Notes: generated by a model not told the origin, from the letters alone. DNA of 64,000 nucleotides from an uncultured Coriobacteriaceae bacterium (GCA_902795065.1 CADBJR010000001.1:1-64000), one strand, 5' to 3'; positions 36,406 through 44,898 are shown, numbered from the stretch's first letter. Numbers and translations are program-made.

Positions 36406-37401
36406 ATGCTGTTCAAGGATGATGCTGTTGCACGCGCCGAGGCAAAGGCAGTGCGCGAGAACGCGGGCTGGTATCGCTGGACCCACGACCTGGTCACGGT
36501 TACCGGAGCCGACGCCGAGAAGTTCCTCGACTGGATGCTCGTGAACGCGATCGCCGGCACGCCCGAGGGCCGTGGCAAGTACACTACCATGCTCGACGAG
36601 CGGAGCACGATCATCGACGACCTCATGGCGTTCAACCGCGGCGGCGGCCTCTGGTGGCTCTCCACGCTCTATGGACCGCATGCCGTGCGCTGGTTCGATG
36701 CCCATAAGGGCGAGTACGACGTGGCATACGAGGACGTTACGCATGCGTGGGACATGTATGCCATCCAGGGTCCCAACTCCGGCAAGGTGATGGAGGCTCT
36801 GCTCGGCGAGCCCGTCGACGCGCTCAAGCGCTTCCAGATCATCGATGCTCATGTGGGCGAGACCGCCGTCGTCGTGGACCGCGGCGGATTCACGGGCGAG
36901 CTGGGCTACGAGCTGTACTGCTCGCGCGATGACTCCGCCGCTGTTGCAGAGGCCATTGCCGCCGCAGCAGCCACGTTCGACGCCCCGCGCCTCACCACGC
37001 TCGAGGTCTACGTGCGCTCGCTTCCCATGGAGAAGGGCCTGGCGCTCCGCCAGGACTACAAGGGCATCACGCCCTACGAGGCCAATCTGGGCTGGTCGGT
37101 GCGCCTGGACAAGGACTTCTTCGGCAAGGAGGCCCTCGAGGCCGCGCATGCCGAGGGCGAGAAGCGTGCCTTCGTGGGCGTGGAGATCGAGCGCGAGAGC
37201 TATGAGGACATCGCCCAGAAGGAGATTCTGCGCAAGCGCGGCGTGCCCCGCGGCTACGTCACCCAGATGATCTACGGCTACACCGTGGACAAGAACATCG
37301 GCTTCGCCGTGGTCGACGCCGCAAAGTGCCCGCTCGGTACCCGCGTGACCATCGGTCCCAACGACAGCCCGGCCATCATCGTGGAGCCCAAGTGGCTGTA
37401 G
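36406..37401 (+). CDS. GcvT-like (aminomethyltransferase family) protein
   Basis: A 331-aa GcvT-fold protein, shorter than the two LigM-like proteins. It has the full family C-terminus: LEVYVRSLPMEKGLALRQDY, TPYEANLGWSVRLDKDFFG and KEALEAAHAEG, plus VTVTGADAEKFLDWMLVN and GFTGELGYELYCSRDD in the N-terminal domain. In GcvT-type enzymes these segments bind folate and the substrate methylene/methyl group. Substrate unknown; a demethylase role is inferred from the family. ATG has GGGAGT-type spacing. It overlaps nothing but is followed by the inverted repeat element and three SDR genes. Confidence 0.75.
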   Translation: MLFKDDAVARAEAKAVRENAGWYRWTHDLVTVTGADAEKFLDWMLVNAIAGTPEGRGKYTTMLDERSTIIDDLMAFNRGGGLWWLSTLYGPHAVRWFDAHKGEYDVAYEDVTHAWDMYAIQGPNSGKVMEALLGEPVDALKRFQIIDAHVGETAVVVDRGGFTGELGYELYCSRDDSAAVAEAIAAAAATFDAPRLTTLEVYVRSLPMEKGLALRQDYKGITPYEANLGWSVRLDKDFFGKEALEAAHAEGEKRAFVGVEIERESYEDIAQKEILRKRGVPRGYVTQMIYGYTVDKNIGFAVVDAAKCPLGTRVTIGPNDSPAIIVEPKWL

Positions 37402-37411
37402 CGGTGCGCAT

Positions 37412-37506
37412 CTGTCCATTTGGGGGTACTCCCCGAAATGGTCGGATGAGCAAACGGGACTTGAATCCATGACTAACCATTTCGGGGAATACCCCCAAAT
37501 GGACAG
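37412..37506. repeat. 31-bp inverted repeat element between GcvT-like and SDR genes
   Basis: Arms 37412-37442 and 37476-37506 are complementary in 30 of 31 positions around a 33-nt centre. Each arm has an inner near-palindrome around TACTCCCC. The RNA would form a large hairpin in the middle of the operon. A related half-copy is at 359-382. Structure resembles a small non-autonomous or REP-like element; no transposase is near. Confidence 0.75.
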
Positions 37507-37520
37507 AAAGGTAAAACGCT

Positions 37521-38339
37521 ATGTCAACGAACAAAGATAGGGTCATCCTCGTCGTGGGCGGTGCCTGCGGCATGGGTGCTGAGACCGTATGCAGGCTCTA
37601 CCGCGAGGGCGCCAAGCTCGTGGTGCTCGATCTCAACGAGGAGGCGTGGGAGGAGCTCGTCGAGGACGAAGAGCTCACCGACGGCCCTGGAACCATCGAT
37701 TTCGTGGGCGGCGACGTGAACGATGCGAGCGTGCGCCAGGCTGCGATCGACATCGTCAAGGAGAAATACGGCACGCTCGACAGCCTGCTCTACATCGCCG
37801 GCGTGCTCGACCTCATGTGCCCCGCGCACAAGACCGACGACGAGCTCTACGACTACGTCATGGACGTCAACGTGAACAGCTGCTTCCGCATGTGCCGCGA
37901 CTGCCTGCCGCTGCTGTGGGACCACGAGGGGCTTCCCGCCAACATCGTCATCGTGGGCTCCGTGGGCGGCCAGGTGGGCTCCTCTGCAGGTGCGGCCTAC
38001 ATCACATCCAAGCACGCGGTGCTCGGCCTTGCGCGCAACCTCGCGCACACCTACCGCTTCCGGAACGTCCGCACCAACGTGGTGAACCCCGGCGCGTGCG
38101 TCACCGACATCCTCGCCAACGCCATGGAGAAGTGGCCCGACCGCGACGTCATGGACCTCGAGGGCAACGAGCTCTACAACGTGCGCGGCGCGGTGGCACT
38201 GGGCGTGGATTACGACGGCAAGAACATCACCGGTTGGCCCGAGGACATCGCCAACGCTATCCTCTACCTCATCTCCGACGAGGCGCACTACGTCAACGGT
38301 GCACAGCTCAACGTGGATGGCGGCTGGACCAGCTTCTAG
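37521..38339 (+). CDS. Short-chain dehydrogenase/reductase 1
   Basis: A 272-aa Rossmann-fold oxidoreductase. NAD(P)-binding motif VVGGACGMGAETV (about 11-23), Asp in LVVLDLNEEAW that suggests NAD preference, YIAGVLDL, the Ser in IVIVGSVGGQVG and the catalytic YITSK (Tyr and Lys of YxxxK), ending in ISDEAHYVNGAQLNVDGGW, all typical of classical SDRs. ATG has GAAAGG upstream. It is the first of three SDR genes in the operon with short gaps; substrate unknown. Related SDRs act on bile acids, steroids, aromatic alcohols and sugars. Confidence 0.85.
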   Translation: MSTNKDRVILVVGGACGMGAETVCRLYREGAKLVVLDLNEEAWEELVEDEELTDGPGTIDFVGGDVNDASVRQAAIDIVKEKYGTLDSLLYIAGVLDLMCPAHKTDDELYDYVMDVNVNSCFRMCRDCLPLLWDHEGLPANIVIVGSVGGQVGSSAGAAYITSKHAVLGLARNLAHTYRFRNVRTNVVNPGACVTDILANAMEKWPDRDVMDLEGNELYNVRGAVALGVDYDGKNITGWPEDIANAILYLISDEAHYVNGAQLNVDGGWTSF

Positions 38340-38364
38340 GCGAAGACGTTCAATTGACAGCGAT

Positions 38365-38399
38365 TCCCCGGGAGCGCGGAGCTTGCGTGCTCCCGGGGA
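38365..38399 (+). other. Hairpin between SDR 1 and SDR 2
   Basis: TCCCCGGGAGC (38365-38375) pairs with GCTCCCGGGGA (38389-38399), an 11-bp perfect stem with a 13-nt loop, no T tract. Located 23 nt before the SDR 2 start, it could be a partial attenuator or a stabiliser of the upstream mRNA segment. Confidence 0.55.
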
Positions 38400-38421
38400 T
38401 CTGCACATCACGGGGGCATCT

Positions 38422-39264
38422 ATGGAACTCAATGACCTGTTCGGATTCAAGGGCAAGAGCGTTGTGGTAACCGGCACGGGCTCGGGCATGGGCCACGCTG
38501 CTGCGGAATTGCTCGTCGACCTCGGCGCGCACGTGACCGCCACCACGCACCGTCGGCCGCTTGACCTTGCGGTCGAGACGACCGTCGCCTGCGACCTTTC
38601 CACCAAGGAGGGCTGCGATAAGCTCATCGTCGCGGCGCCCGAGCACATCGATGCGCTCTTCCTCTGCCACGGAACTGCAGACGAGTTCGGCGGCGGCAAT
38701 GCGCTCGAGGTACAGCTCACCAACTTCTGGAGCTTCAAGTACCTTGCCGAGAGCCTGCTGCCGCGCATCGTCGACTGGGGTTCGGTTACGTTCATCTCGT
38801 CAAATGGCGGCAAGTTTTGGCGCGATCACGTGAACGAGTGCCTCGAGCTTGCCGACCGCGAGAGCTGGGACGAGGCGCTCGCGTGGTACGAAGGCCATCC
38901 CGACCTCACGCATCTGGGGTACACCTTCTCCAAGGAGTGCCAGCACAGCTACGTGATGAGCCGTGCGCAAGACGATGCGTTCATCGAGCGCAAGGTTCGC
39001 ATCAACGCCATCGCGCCTGGCCTCACGAAGACTGGACTAACCGAGGCGTTTGAGCGCCAGATCGACGGCAATGCCGAGAACGGCCGAGCGGTAATCGAGA
39101 GCCTGTATCTGGATTCGTGGAACGGCCGCTATGCGACGCCCGAGGAGATGGGCTGGCCGATGGTGGCCATCGGATCGAAGCTCTTCAGCTACATGAGCGG
39201 CCAGATCGTCTACATCGACTACGGCTGTGCGAGCGAAGACGAGATGAACCTGTTGGTGGACTAG
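38422..39264 (+). CDS. Short-chain dehydrogenase/reductase 2 (HsdA/CalA-like, with long insertion)
   Basis: A 280-aa SDR. GTGSGMGHAAAELLVDLGA (about 18-36) is the NAD(P)-binding loop; CHGTADEF; the SSNGG loop at about 130; then a long insertion (about 135-170, WRDHVNECLELADRESWDEA) before GYTFSKE that holds the active Tyr and Lys. Such an insertion between strand 5 and the active site is seen in 3-alpha-hydroxysteroid dehydrogenase/carbonyl reductase and coniferyl-alcohol dehydrogenase. Spacing to SDR 3 is 14 bp. Substrate unknown. Confidence 0.8.
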   Translation: MELNDLFGFKGKSVVVTGTGSGMGHAAAELLVDLGAHVTATTHRRPLDLAVETTVACDLSTKEGCDKLIVAAPEHIDALFLCHGTADEFGGGNALEVQLTNFWSFKYLAESLLPRIVDWGSVTFISSNGGKFWRDHVNECLELADRESWDEALAWYEGHPDLTHLGYTFSKECQHSYVMSRAQDDAFIERKVRINAIAPGLTKTGLTEAFERQIDGNAENGRAVIESLYLDSWNGRYATPEEMGWPMVAIGSKLFSYMSGQIVYIDYGCASEDEMNLLVD

Positions 39265-39278
39265 GGGAGAGGATCATC

Positions 39279-40130
39279 ATGGACAAGAGGATTTGCGTGC
39301 TCACGGGCGGTTGCGGCGGCATGGGGCATGCCATCAGCCTGCGCTTGGGCAAGGACCATACGATGCTTCTGGCGGACATCTCCGCGGAGCGCTTGGATGC
39401 CGAGAAGTCCGCGCTTGCGAAGCTGGGCATCGAAGCTGAGGGGCTGGTCGTGGATGTGAGCGACTGCACGCAGGCGGACGCCCTTGCCGCGCGGGCGGAA
39501 GAGCTGGGGGTCGTCGACACGGTCATCCATACTGCGGGCCTCTCGCCCGCGGGCGCCCCAGCCGAGCAGATCATCGAGGTCAATGCCCTTGGTACCGTCA
39601 ATATGGTCGAGGCATTCTGCGGAAAGATCGCGGAGGGTGGTGTGATGATCGTGTTCGGCTCTTCTGCGGCATGGACGCTCGATCCGCCCGAGGACTGGTA
39701 CGAGGCTTATGGGCATTGGAACGAGCCCGACTTCTTTGATGTGCTGCTTTCCATCGTGGGCGAGAAGGAGGAGGATGCCGACGAGGACGACGAGTTCTTC
39801 CGTGCAGGCCAGGCATACGCCCTCACAAAGCGCTTCGTCTGCGAGTTCGCGCGCATGAATACGGTGCGTTTCGCCGAGCGCGGCGTTCGTATCCTGTCGT
39901 TCAGTCCGGGAAGCTATCTCACGCCCATGCACCAGCTCCTCATCGACAACCAGCCCGACATGGCCGAGGCCCAGATGGAGCTCACGCCGCTCGGAAGGTG
40001 GGGGAGGCCCGTGGAGGTTGCGGGATTCATCGAGTTCCTCTGCTCGCCGCTCGCGGGCTACGTGACCGGTGTGGATATCCTCGCCGACGGCGGCACCATC
40101 GCCATGCAGCGCGTGAAGCAGATCGGCTAG
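39279..40130 (+). CDS. Short-chain dehydrogenase/reductase 3 (HsdA/CalA-like)
   Basis: A 283-aa SDR. Glycine loop TGGCGGMGHAISLRLGK (about 9-25), Asp in LLADISAE, HTAGLSPAGAP, SSAAW then a long insertion (about 135-175, with a DADEDDEFF acidic run) before YALTKRF as active Tyr/Lys, and the end PLAGYVTGVDILADGG. Its C-terminus (RWGRPVEVAGFIEFLCSP) is close to HsdA-type 3-alpha-HSDH as known from Comamonas. GGGGAGAGG sits before the ATG. Last gene of the second locus; ending in a convergent gap with the GH32 gene. Confidence 0.8.
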   Translation: MDKRICVLTGGCGGMGHAISLRLGKDHTMLLADISAERLDAEKSALAKLGIEAEGLVVDVSDCTQADALAARAEELGVVDTVIHTAGLSPAGAPAEQIIEVNALGTVNMVEAFCGKIAEGGVMIVFGSSAAWTLDPPEDWYEAYGHWNEPDFFDVLLSIVGEKEEDADEDDEFFRAGQAYALTKRFVCEFARMNTVRFAERGVRILSFSPGSYLTPMHQLLIDNQPDMAEAQMELTPLGRWGRPVEVAGFIEFLCSPLAGYVTGVDILADGGTIAMQRVKQIG

Positions 40131-40286
40131 CCACAGCTGCTCGATGGGCTGTTGGCCGTCATGCGCCTTCCACGCGCAGAATCCTAGTTCGCGCTCTCGC
40201 GCGTCCACTCCAGCCTGCCTTGATCGACTATCACAGCTCCTTCTGATGTATGCAACGGCATGGCTGAATGATCCGAAAGCGAATAC

Positions 40287-40314
40287 GGCCCGGCAACCCT
40301 AAGGCTGCCGGGCC
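40287..40314. terminator. Hairpin between SDR 3 and GH32 (likely bidirectional terminator)
   Basis: GGCCCGGCA (40287-40295) pairs with TGCCGGGCC (40306-40314) around a 10-nt loop, in the convergent gap. The poly-T tail is poor in both directions, so confidence is moderate. Confidence 0.55.
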
Positions 40315-40339
40315 GAATCTGCGATGCTGCCAAATGCGC

Positions 40340-41899
40340 CTACGCGATGTTCTGGAACGTGAATCCGTGCTGGTTCCAGGCGTGATGCTCGCCCTTGAGC
40401 GTGGAGGTGACGGCGAGGTTCTTGATGTCGAGCGGGAACCAGCGGGTGGTCATGGTGGCCTCGCCGCCGTTCACGAAGATCTCCACCACCGAGGTGTCCA
40501 CCATGATGCGCAGGCTCTCGACCTTGCCCGCCGTGAGATTGGAGAGGAGCAGCCGGCGCACGCTGCGGTAGCGGCCCGCGTGGCTGTGGAAGACCAGCTC
40601 GGCGTCCATATCGTTGACCACGAATTCGAGGTCGCCGTTGAGCATGACATGGCCCTTGCCCTCGATGCCGTCGATCGTGATGTCGCCGATGCCGTTGAGG
40701 CGTGCTCCGATGGCGCCCTCCATGCTGAACTTGTCGTAGGTAGAGGAGCCCATGAATCCGGTTGCGCCGTGCGCTGCCTCGGTGGACCATGCGACCTCGT
40801 CCTCGCGCAGGCTGTCCATCTCCTCCACGGGCCACTGGCAGATCCTGCCAGCTTCGTTCATCGTGAGCTCGCGCGGCATGGTGAGGGTGTGGCCCCACTC
40901 GGGTGTGGTGGGCACGTCGTACTCGAACTCCATGTCGGCGACGCCCGCCCACGCGATGATGATCTTGCGGCCGCGTTCGTCCTCGAAGACCTGGTCGGCG
41001 TAGAAATCGAAGCCGAAGTCGAGCTCGACGAAGGTGTCATCGTCGATGCATGCGTAGGGATGGGTGCCCGCCTGCTTGTCGGGGTCCTGGGAGAGCAGGT
41101 CGATGACCTTTCCGTCGATGGGGAAGAATCCCGAGTTGTGGATGGTTTGGAAGCGGTACTGCCGCTTGGGCACGCCCTGCGGGCAGACGAACAGGAACTC
41201 CTTATCGCCGAACTTCGCAACGCTCGGGCACTCCCACATGTAGCCGAACGGGCCATCGCCGGTGTTGGTTGCCGAGCCCGCCATCTCCCACGCGATGCCA
41301 TCGTCGGAGGTGTAGAGCAGCGCGCATCCGTGGCTTTCCATGGTGCGGCAGCCAAGCAGCATCCACCATTTTCCGTCCTGGCGCCACACCTTGGGGTCGC
41401 GCACGTGGTTGGAGGCGTAGGCGGGGTACTGGTCGTTGCAGAGCACGGGGACCTTCTCACCGAGGAGCAGCCGTCCGGTGACGTATTCGTCGCTGGCATC
41501 CTTGGCGATGACGAGGGTCTCGTTGGCCTTGCGGCCCTTGAAGTCGTAGTCGAAGCCTGCGGCGCGCCCGCCAGGCTCAAGCTCGTTGCCGGTGTAGTAG
41601 AGCCACAGCTCGTCGCCGTTCACGATGCCCGATCCTGAATACGATCCGTTCTTGTCGGTCTGGACGCTTGGCATGATCGCGCCGCCGTGCCAGTACCAGG
41701 TGGTCATGTCGGGGCTCGACCAATGGCCCCAGCCGTGGCCCATATCCTTGGGCCAGCGGGGCTCATACTGGTGGAACACGTGGTAGACGCCCTTGTACTG
41801 GCAGAGGCCGTTGGGATCGGTGAGGTTGCCGTCTGGCATGTGCAGATGGTAGCGCAGGCGCCAGTTGTGGCTCGGGTCGAGCTTGTACAGCATGGTCAT
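40340..41899 (-). CDS. Glycoside hydrolase family 32 (fructan/sucrose hydrolase)
   Basis: A 519-aa intracellular GH32 enzyme that cleaves terminal beta-fructosides (sucrose, sucrose-6-phosphate, inulin or levan). Family motifs: NLTDPNG at residues 25-31 (nucleophile Asp28; Thr replaces the usual Asn before it), VRDPKVW (transition-state Asp168) and MWECPSV (acid/base Glu223), followed by the C-terminal beta-sandwich with SLRIMVDTSVVEIFVNGG. There is no signal peptide, so the substrate arrives by transport. No PTS or ABC sugar gene is adjacent; it stands in a convergent/tandem gap. GAGGAGG precedes the ATG. Confidence 0.9.
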   Translation of the reverse strand: MTMLYKLDPSHNWRLRYHLHMPDGNLTDPNGLCQYKGVYHVFHQYEPRWPKDMGHGWGHWSSPDMTTWYWHGGAIMPSVQTDKNGSYSGSGIVNGDELWLYYTGNELEPGGRAAGFDYDFKGRKANETLVIAKDASDEYVTGRLLLGEKVPVLCNDQYPAYASNHVRDPKVWRQDGKWWMLLGCRTMESHGCALLYTSDDGIAWEMAGSATNTGDGPFGYMWECPSVAKFGDKEFLFVCPQGVPKRQYRFQTIHNSGFFPIDGKVIDLLSQDPDKQAGTHPYACIDDDTFVELDFGFDFYADQVFEDERGRKIIIAWAGVADMEFEYDVPTTPEWGHTLTMPRELTMNEAGRICQWPVEEMDSLREDEVAWSTEAAHGATGFMGSSTYDKFSMEGAIGARLNGIGDITIDGIEGKGHVMLNGDLEFVVNDMDAELVFHSHAGRYRSVRRLLLSNLTAGKVESLRIMVDTSVVEIFVNGGEATMTTRWFPLDIKNLAVTSTLKGEHHAWNQHGFTFQNIA

Positions 41900-41940
41900 G
41901 GCGGGTCCTCCTCGGTTCGATCGATGACGCTTCCCTCGTG

Positions 41941-42477
41941 CTACAATGCTGCTCCCGCAGCCTCGGCCTCCGCATACGCAGCGGTCGCCGTGATGTCGTC
42001 GGTGGTTTCCATGTCCCAGTGGCCGATGGACCGCTCGAAGACCATATCGTCGAAGCAGACGGCCCAGCCTTCGATGGTCCCGACCGCCTTCTGAAGCTCA
42101 TGCATCCACTTCTCGGATGAACCGCCGGCGGTGCTGAGAAATAAGATTCGCTTTCCGTTGAGTTTGCCGTACGCAGCATACGTGCGGTCGAGGAACGTCT
42201 TGAGCTGCGCGGAGATGGAGAAGAAGTATACGGGAGAAGCGAACGCGATCACGTCCGCGCCCATGACCTTCTCGAGCATTGCGGGGAAATCGTCCTTCCA
42301 GATGCAGACGCCGGTGCGCATGCAGGTCTGGCAATCGATGCATCCGTGGATTTCCTTGCCGAACAGGTACTCGATGTCAACGTCATGCCCTGCCGATGCA
42401 GCCCCTTTAGCGAACTGCTTCACAAGCTGGTCGGTGTTGCCGTTCTTCTTTGCGCCGACGACGATGAGGACCTTCAC
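41941..42477 (-). CDS. NAD(P)H-dependent flavodoxin-like oxidoreductase
   Basis: A 178-aa flavoprotein of the NADPH-dependent FMN reductase type. N-terminal nucleotide/flavin loop VVGAKKNGNTDQLVKQF, the cysteine motif GCIDCQTCMRTGVCIWKDDF that distinguishes the iron-sulfur flavoprotein-like subgroup, and SPVYFFSISAQLKTFLDRTY. The four Cys near residues 46-58 might bind an Fe-S cluster. GTG start with AGGAGGCGA upstream. Physiological partner unknown. Confidence 0.85.
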   Translation of the reverse strand: MKVLIVVGAKKNGNTDQLVKQFAKGAASAGHDVDIEYLFGKEIHGCIDCQTCMRTGVCIWKDDFPAMLEKVMGADVIAFASPVYFFSISAQLKTFLDRTYAAYGKLNGKRILFLSTAGGSSEKWMHELQKAVGTIEGWAVCFDDMVFERSIGHWDMETTDDITATAAYAEAEAAGAAL

Positions 42478-42539
42478 AATCGCCTCCTATACGGGATTCC
42501 GTGTGGTGAGACGATTGTACCGCTAAGCTGCCTGGCAGC

Positions 42540-42965
42540 TCAGCGGTTGATGAAATAGAGGCCGCCCAGGCAGAGCGCCACGCCGATGAGCTTGCTCGCG
42601 TTGATGGGCTCCTTGAAGACCAGGTAGCCCACGATGATCAGGGCGATCGCGACGGCCGCTCCCTGTACGGTGGCTGCAGTGTTCACCTGCCAGCCGGCGC
42701 GGTACGCGAAGAGGAACCCCACTTCGAGACCGATCACCACGAAGCCCAGCGCGTACGACGCCCAGTTAAGATGCGAGAATTCTTTCAGGATGTTGCCGCC
42801 CTTGGAAAGGATGAAGTACATGCTCGTGGCGGCGATGGCGCCGACGACATAGGTCATCGCGACCGATGCGAGCGGATGCACGTCGACGGCGATGGACTTC
42901 GAGCAGACCTGGTACATCGTGTTGCAGGCGACGACGAGGGCGATGGGCCAGATGTAGTCGAGCAT
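42540..42965 (-). CDS. DMT/EamA-like small transporter
   Basis: A 141-aa membrane protein with four to five predicted helices, matching half of an EamA-type drug/metabolite transporter. Features: N-terminal IWPIALVVACNTMYQVCSKS, central YVVGAIAATSMYFILSKG, GFVVIGLEVGFLFAYRAG and the C-terminal helix pair LIIVGYLVFKEPINASKLIGVAL with the PIN motif. It probably forms a homodimer. CAGGAGGC precedes the ATG. Substrate unknown. Confidence 0.75.
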   Translation of the reverse strand: MLDYIWPIALVVACNTMYQVCSKSIAVDVHPLASVAMTYVVGAIAATSMYFILSKGGNILKEFSHLNWASYALGFVVIGLEVGFLFAYRAGWQVNTAATVQGAAVAIALIIVGYLVFKEPINASKLIGVALCLGGLYFINR

Positions 42966-43125
42966 GATGCCTCCTGATGATATGCAGCCGGTCCGATCTG
43001 GGCTGCTGTCGGAATCCGCTGGTCGCGAAGGATGCGACGAGAATTATAGACAATGGGGGGCGGACCGAGGCAGGGCGTGGCGGTATACTAACAGAAGCGT
43101 GACATTCGCTCGAAAGGTCGTCGGG

Positions 43126-44067
43126 ATGATCAGACTCTATCGCACGGAGAAACCGATGCTGGTGCCCGCAGATACCCTTGAGAAGGGCGTGTGGGCATGT
43201 CTGACCGCTCCCGTCAACGAGGAGCTGGCCTACGTCGCGGATACCCTCGACATCGATTTCGATGACCTGACCGCTGCGACCGACCCTGAGGAGAGGGCGC
43301 GTGTCCAGGTCGAGGACAACTATTCGCTCATCATCTTCGACGTTCCCATCACCGATACCCGCAACGATGTCGAGACCTTCGACACCATCCCGTTGGGCGT
43401 CATCCTCGCCGGTGGCTGCGTGGTCACGGTCTGCTCCGAGGAGGCTCCCGTACTGGGCATCCTCGCGCGCAGCGGCATGCGCGGCCTCGACACCACCAGG
43501 CCCATCAACTTCCTGTACCAGATCCTCTACCAGAACGCCCTCATGTACCAGCGCGACCTCTACGCGATCGACCGTCGCCGCATGGCCTTCGAGGAGAGGA
43601 TCGGCAAGCCCGCGAGCGAGGAGGATCTCATCGGCATGCACGAGCTCGAATCCACGCTCGTGTACCTCTCCACATCGTTGAGGGGCAACTCCAACGTGCT
43701 GCGCCGCGTGGACCGCTCGGTACGCATCCGCGGCACCGAGGACGACGAGGAGCTGCTCGACGACGCCATCATCGAGAACCAGCAGGCCATCGAGATGGCC
43801 ATGATTTACCACGACATCATCGACGGCACGCGCGAGCTCTTCTCGCAGGTCATGGAGTCGCGTCTGAACTTCGTGATGCAGCGGCTCACTTCCATCACGC
43901 TGATCCTCTCGATTCCCACGGTCATCGGCGGCCTCTACGGCATGAACGTCAACCTCGAGTACATGCCGCTCGCGCTCGGACCCCATGGCTTCGGCATCAT
44001 CTGCCTCATCTGCGTCATCATCTGCGCGACGCTCGCCGCATGGCTCTGGCACAGGAAGATGCTCTAG
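43126..44067 (+). CDS. corA: CorA family divalent cation transporter
   Basis: A 313-aa Mg2+/Co2+ channel-like transporter. Long N-terminal cytoplasmic domain (to about 250) with helical stalk, then two membrane helices at the C-terminus separated by the signature YGMNVNLEYMP (the GMN motif of the pore entrance) and ending in a basic tail. Length is typical. AAAGG lies upstream of the ATG. It is monocistronic; regulation not visible. Confidence 0.92.
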   Translation: MIRLYRTEKPMLVPADTLEKGVWACLTAPVNEELAYVADTLDIDFDDLTAATDPEERARVQVEDNYSLIIFDVPITDTRNDVETFDTIPLGVILAGGCVVTVCSEEAPVLGILARSGMRGLDTTRPINFLYQILYQNALMYQRDLYAIDRRRMAFEERIGKPASEEDLIGMHELESTLVYLSTSLRGNSNVLRRVDRSVRIRGTEDDEELLDDAIIENQQAIEMAMIYHDIIDGTRELFSQVMESRLNFVMQRLTSITLILSIPTVIGGLYGMNVNLEYMPLALGPHGFGIICLICVIICATLAAWLWHRKML

Positions 44068-44130
44068 CGTAAATCTCTTGATAATGGCTTAATAATTCGA
44101 TTGCTGTGAACGATTCCAAGGGAGGCCACC

Positions 44131-44532
44131 ATGCGCGCCAAGCTCGTCCATCGCAACACCCATGTCTACGACCTCGATGCAACGCTCGCGTTCTACGAGA
44201 AGGCCCTGGGCCTCAGGGAACGTCGCCGCAAGGGGCCTGAGGACGGATCCTGGCTCATCGTCTTCATCGGCAACGACGAGGCCGACTTCGAGCTCGAGCT
44301 CACGTGGAACCGCGGATACGAGGGCACGTATGACAACGGCAACGGCGACACCCACGTGTGCGTTCGCGTGGATGACTACGACGCCTTCCACGCCCTGCAC
44401 GAGGAGATGGGCTGCATCGTGAAGGAGAATCCGCGTATGGGCCTCTACTTCATCGCCGATCCGGATGGCTGCTGGGTCGAGATCATCCGCGGCCTCGATG
44501 AGATTCCTCTGGAAGCCGAGCGCACGAAGTAG
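44131..44532 (+). CDS. VOC family protein, glyoxalase I-like
   Basis: A 133-aa metalloenzyme-type protein with two beta-alpha-beta-beta-beta modules. HRNTHVYDLDATLAFYEKALGL at the N-terminus and GDTHVCVRVDDYDAF, then YFIADPDGCWVEIIRG, give the metal-ligand pattern (His, Glu, His, Glu) expected for lactoylglutathione lyase. In an organism of this group glutathione is normally absent, so a different thiol or a non-glyoxalase function is possible. GGGAGG precedes the ATG. Confidence 0.8.
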   Translation: MRAKLVHRNTHVYDLDATLAFYEKALGLRERRRKGPEDGSWLIVFIGNDEADFELELTWNRGYEGTYDNGNGDTHVCVRVDDYDAFHALHEEMGCIVKENPRMGLYFIADPDGCWVEIIRGLDEIPLEAERTK

Positions 44533-44575
44533 GGTATCGACGGATCATTTCGTCAGAAGGAAGCTTTCCCACCGC

Positions 44576-44600
44576 AAAAAGGCCCTCCGAGGAGGGCCTT
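44576..44600 (-). terminator. Terminator of rpmB
   Basis: AAGGCCCTCC (44579-44588) pairs with GGAGGGCCTT (44591-44600) with a 2-nt loop. On the minus strand the stem is followed by TTTTT (complement of the AAAAA before it), so it ends rpmB; it may also act on the plus side after the glyoxalase gene. Confidence 0.85.
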
Positions 44601-44625
44601 CAGCTTCCTGTTGGGGGAGAAGGAG

Positions 44626-44814
44626 CTAGGCGCGGACGAGGTCGCCCTTCTTGAGGCAGCGGGTGCACACGTTCATCTTCCGGGGACGACCGTCGACCAG
44701 CAGGGTGACGCGCTGGATGTTGGGACGGAACGAGCGGATGACGTGACGCTGGGAGTGGGAGACGGAACGACCGGCAACGGTGTGCTTACCGCAGATATCG
44801 CAGACCTTGGACAT
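44626..44814 (-). CDS. rpmB: Large ribosomal subunit protein bL28
   Basis: A 62-aa ribosomal protein. The zinc-type Cys pairs (Cys5, Cys8 and Cys50, Cys53) are present, with RSFRPNIQRVTL and KGDLVRA. GGAGG precedes the ATG. The gene has its own promoter at 44871-44898 and terminator at 44576. Confidence 0.95.
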   Translation of the reverse strand: MSKVCDICGKHTVAGRSVSHSQRHVIRSFRPNIQRVTLLVDGRPRKMNVCTRCLKKGDLVRA

Positions 44815-44870
44815 AACGTAGACCTCCAGTTACATGGTGCATGGACACCATACAAACGTACAGCTGTATG

Positions 44871-44898
44871 AATATAGCACAGTGCATCATCGATGCAA
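44871..44898 (-). promoter_or_regulatory. Promoter of rpmB
   Basis: On the minus strand TTGCAT is followed after 16 nt by TATATT; the start codon is about 57 nt downstream of the -10 box. Confidence 0.6.
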
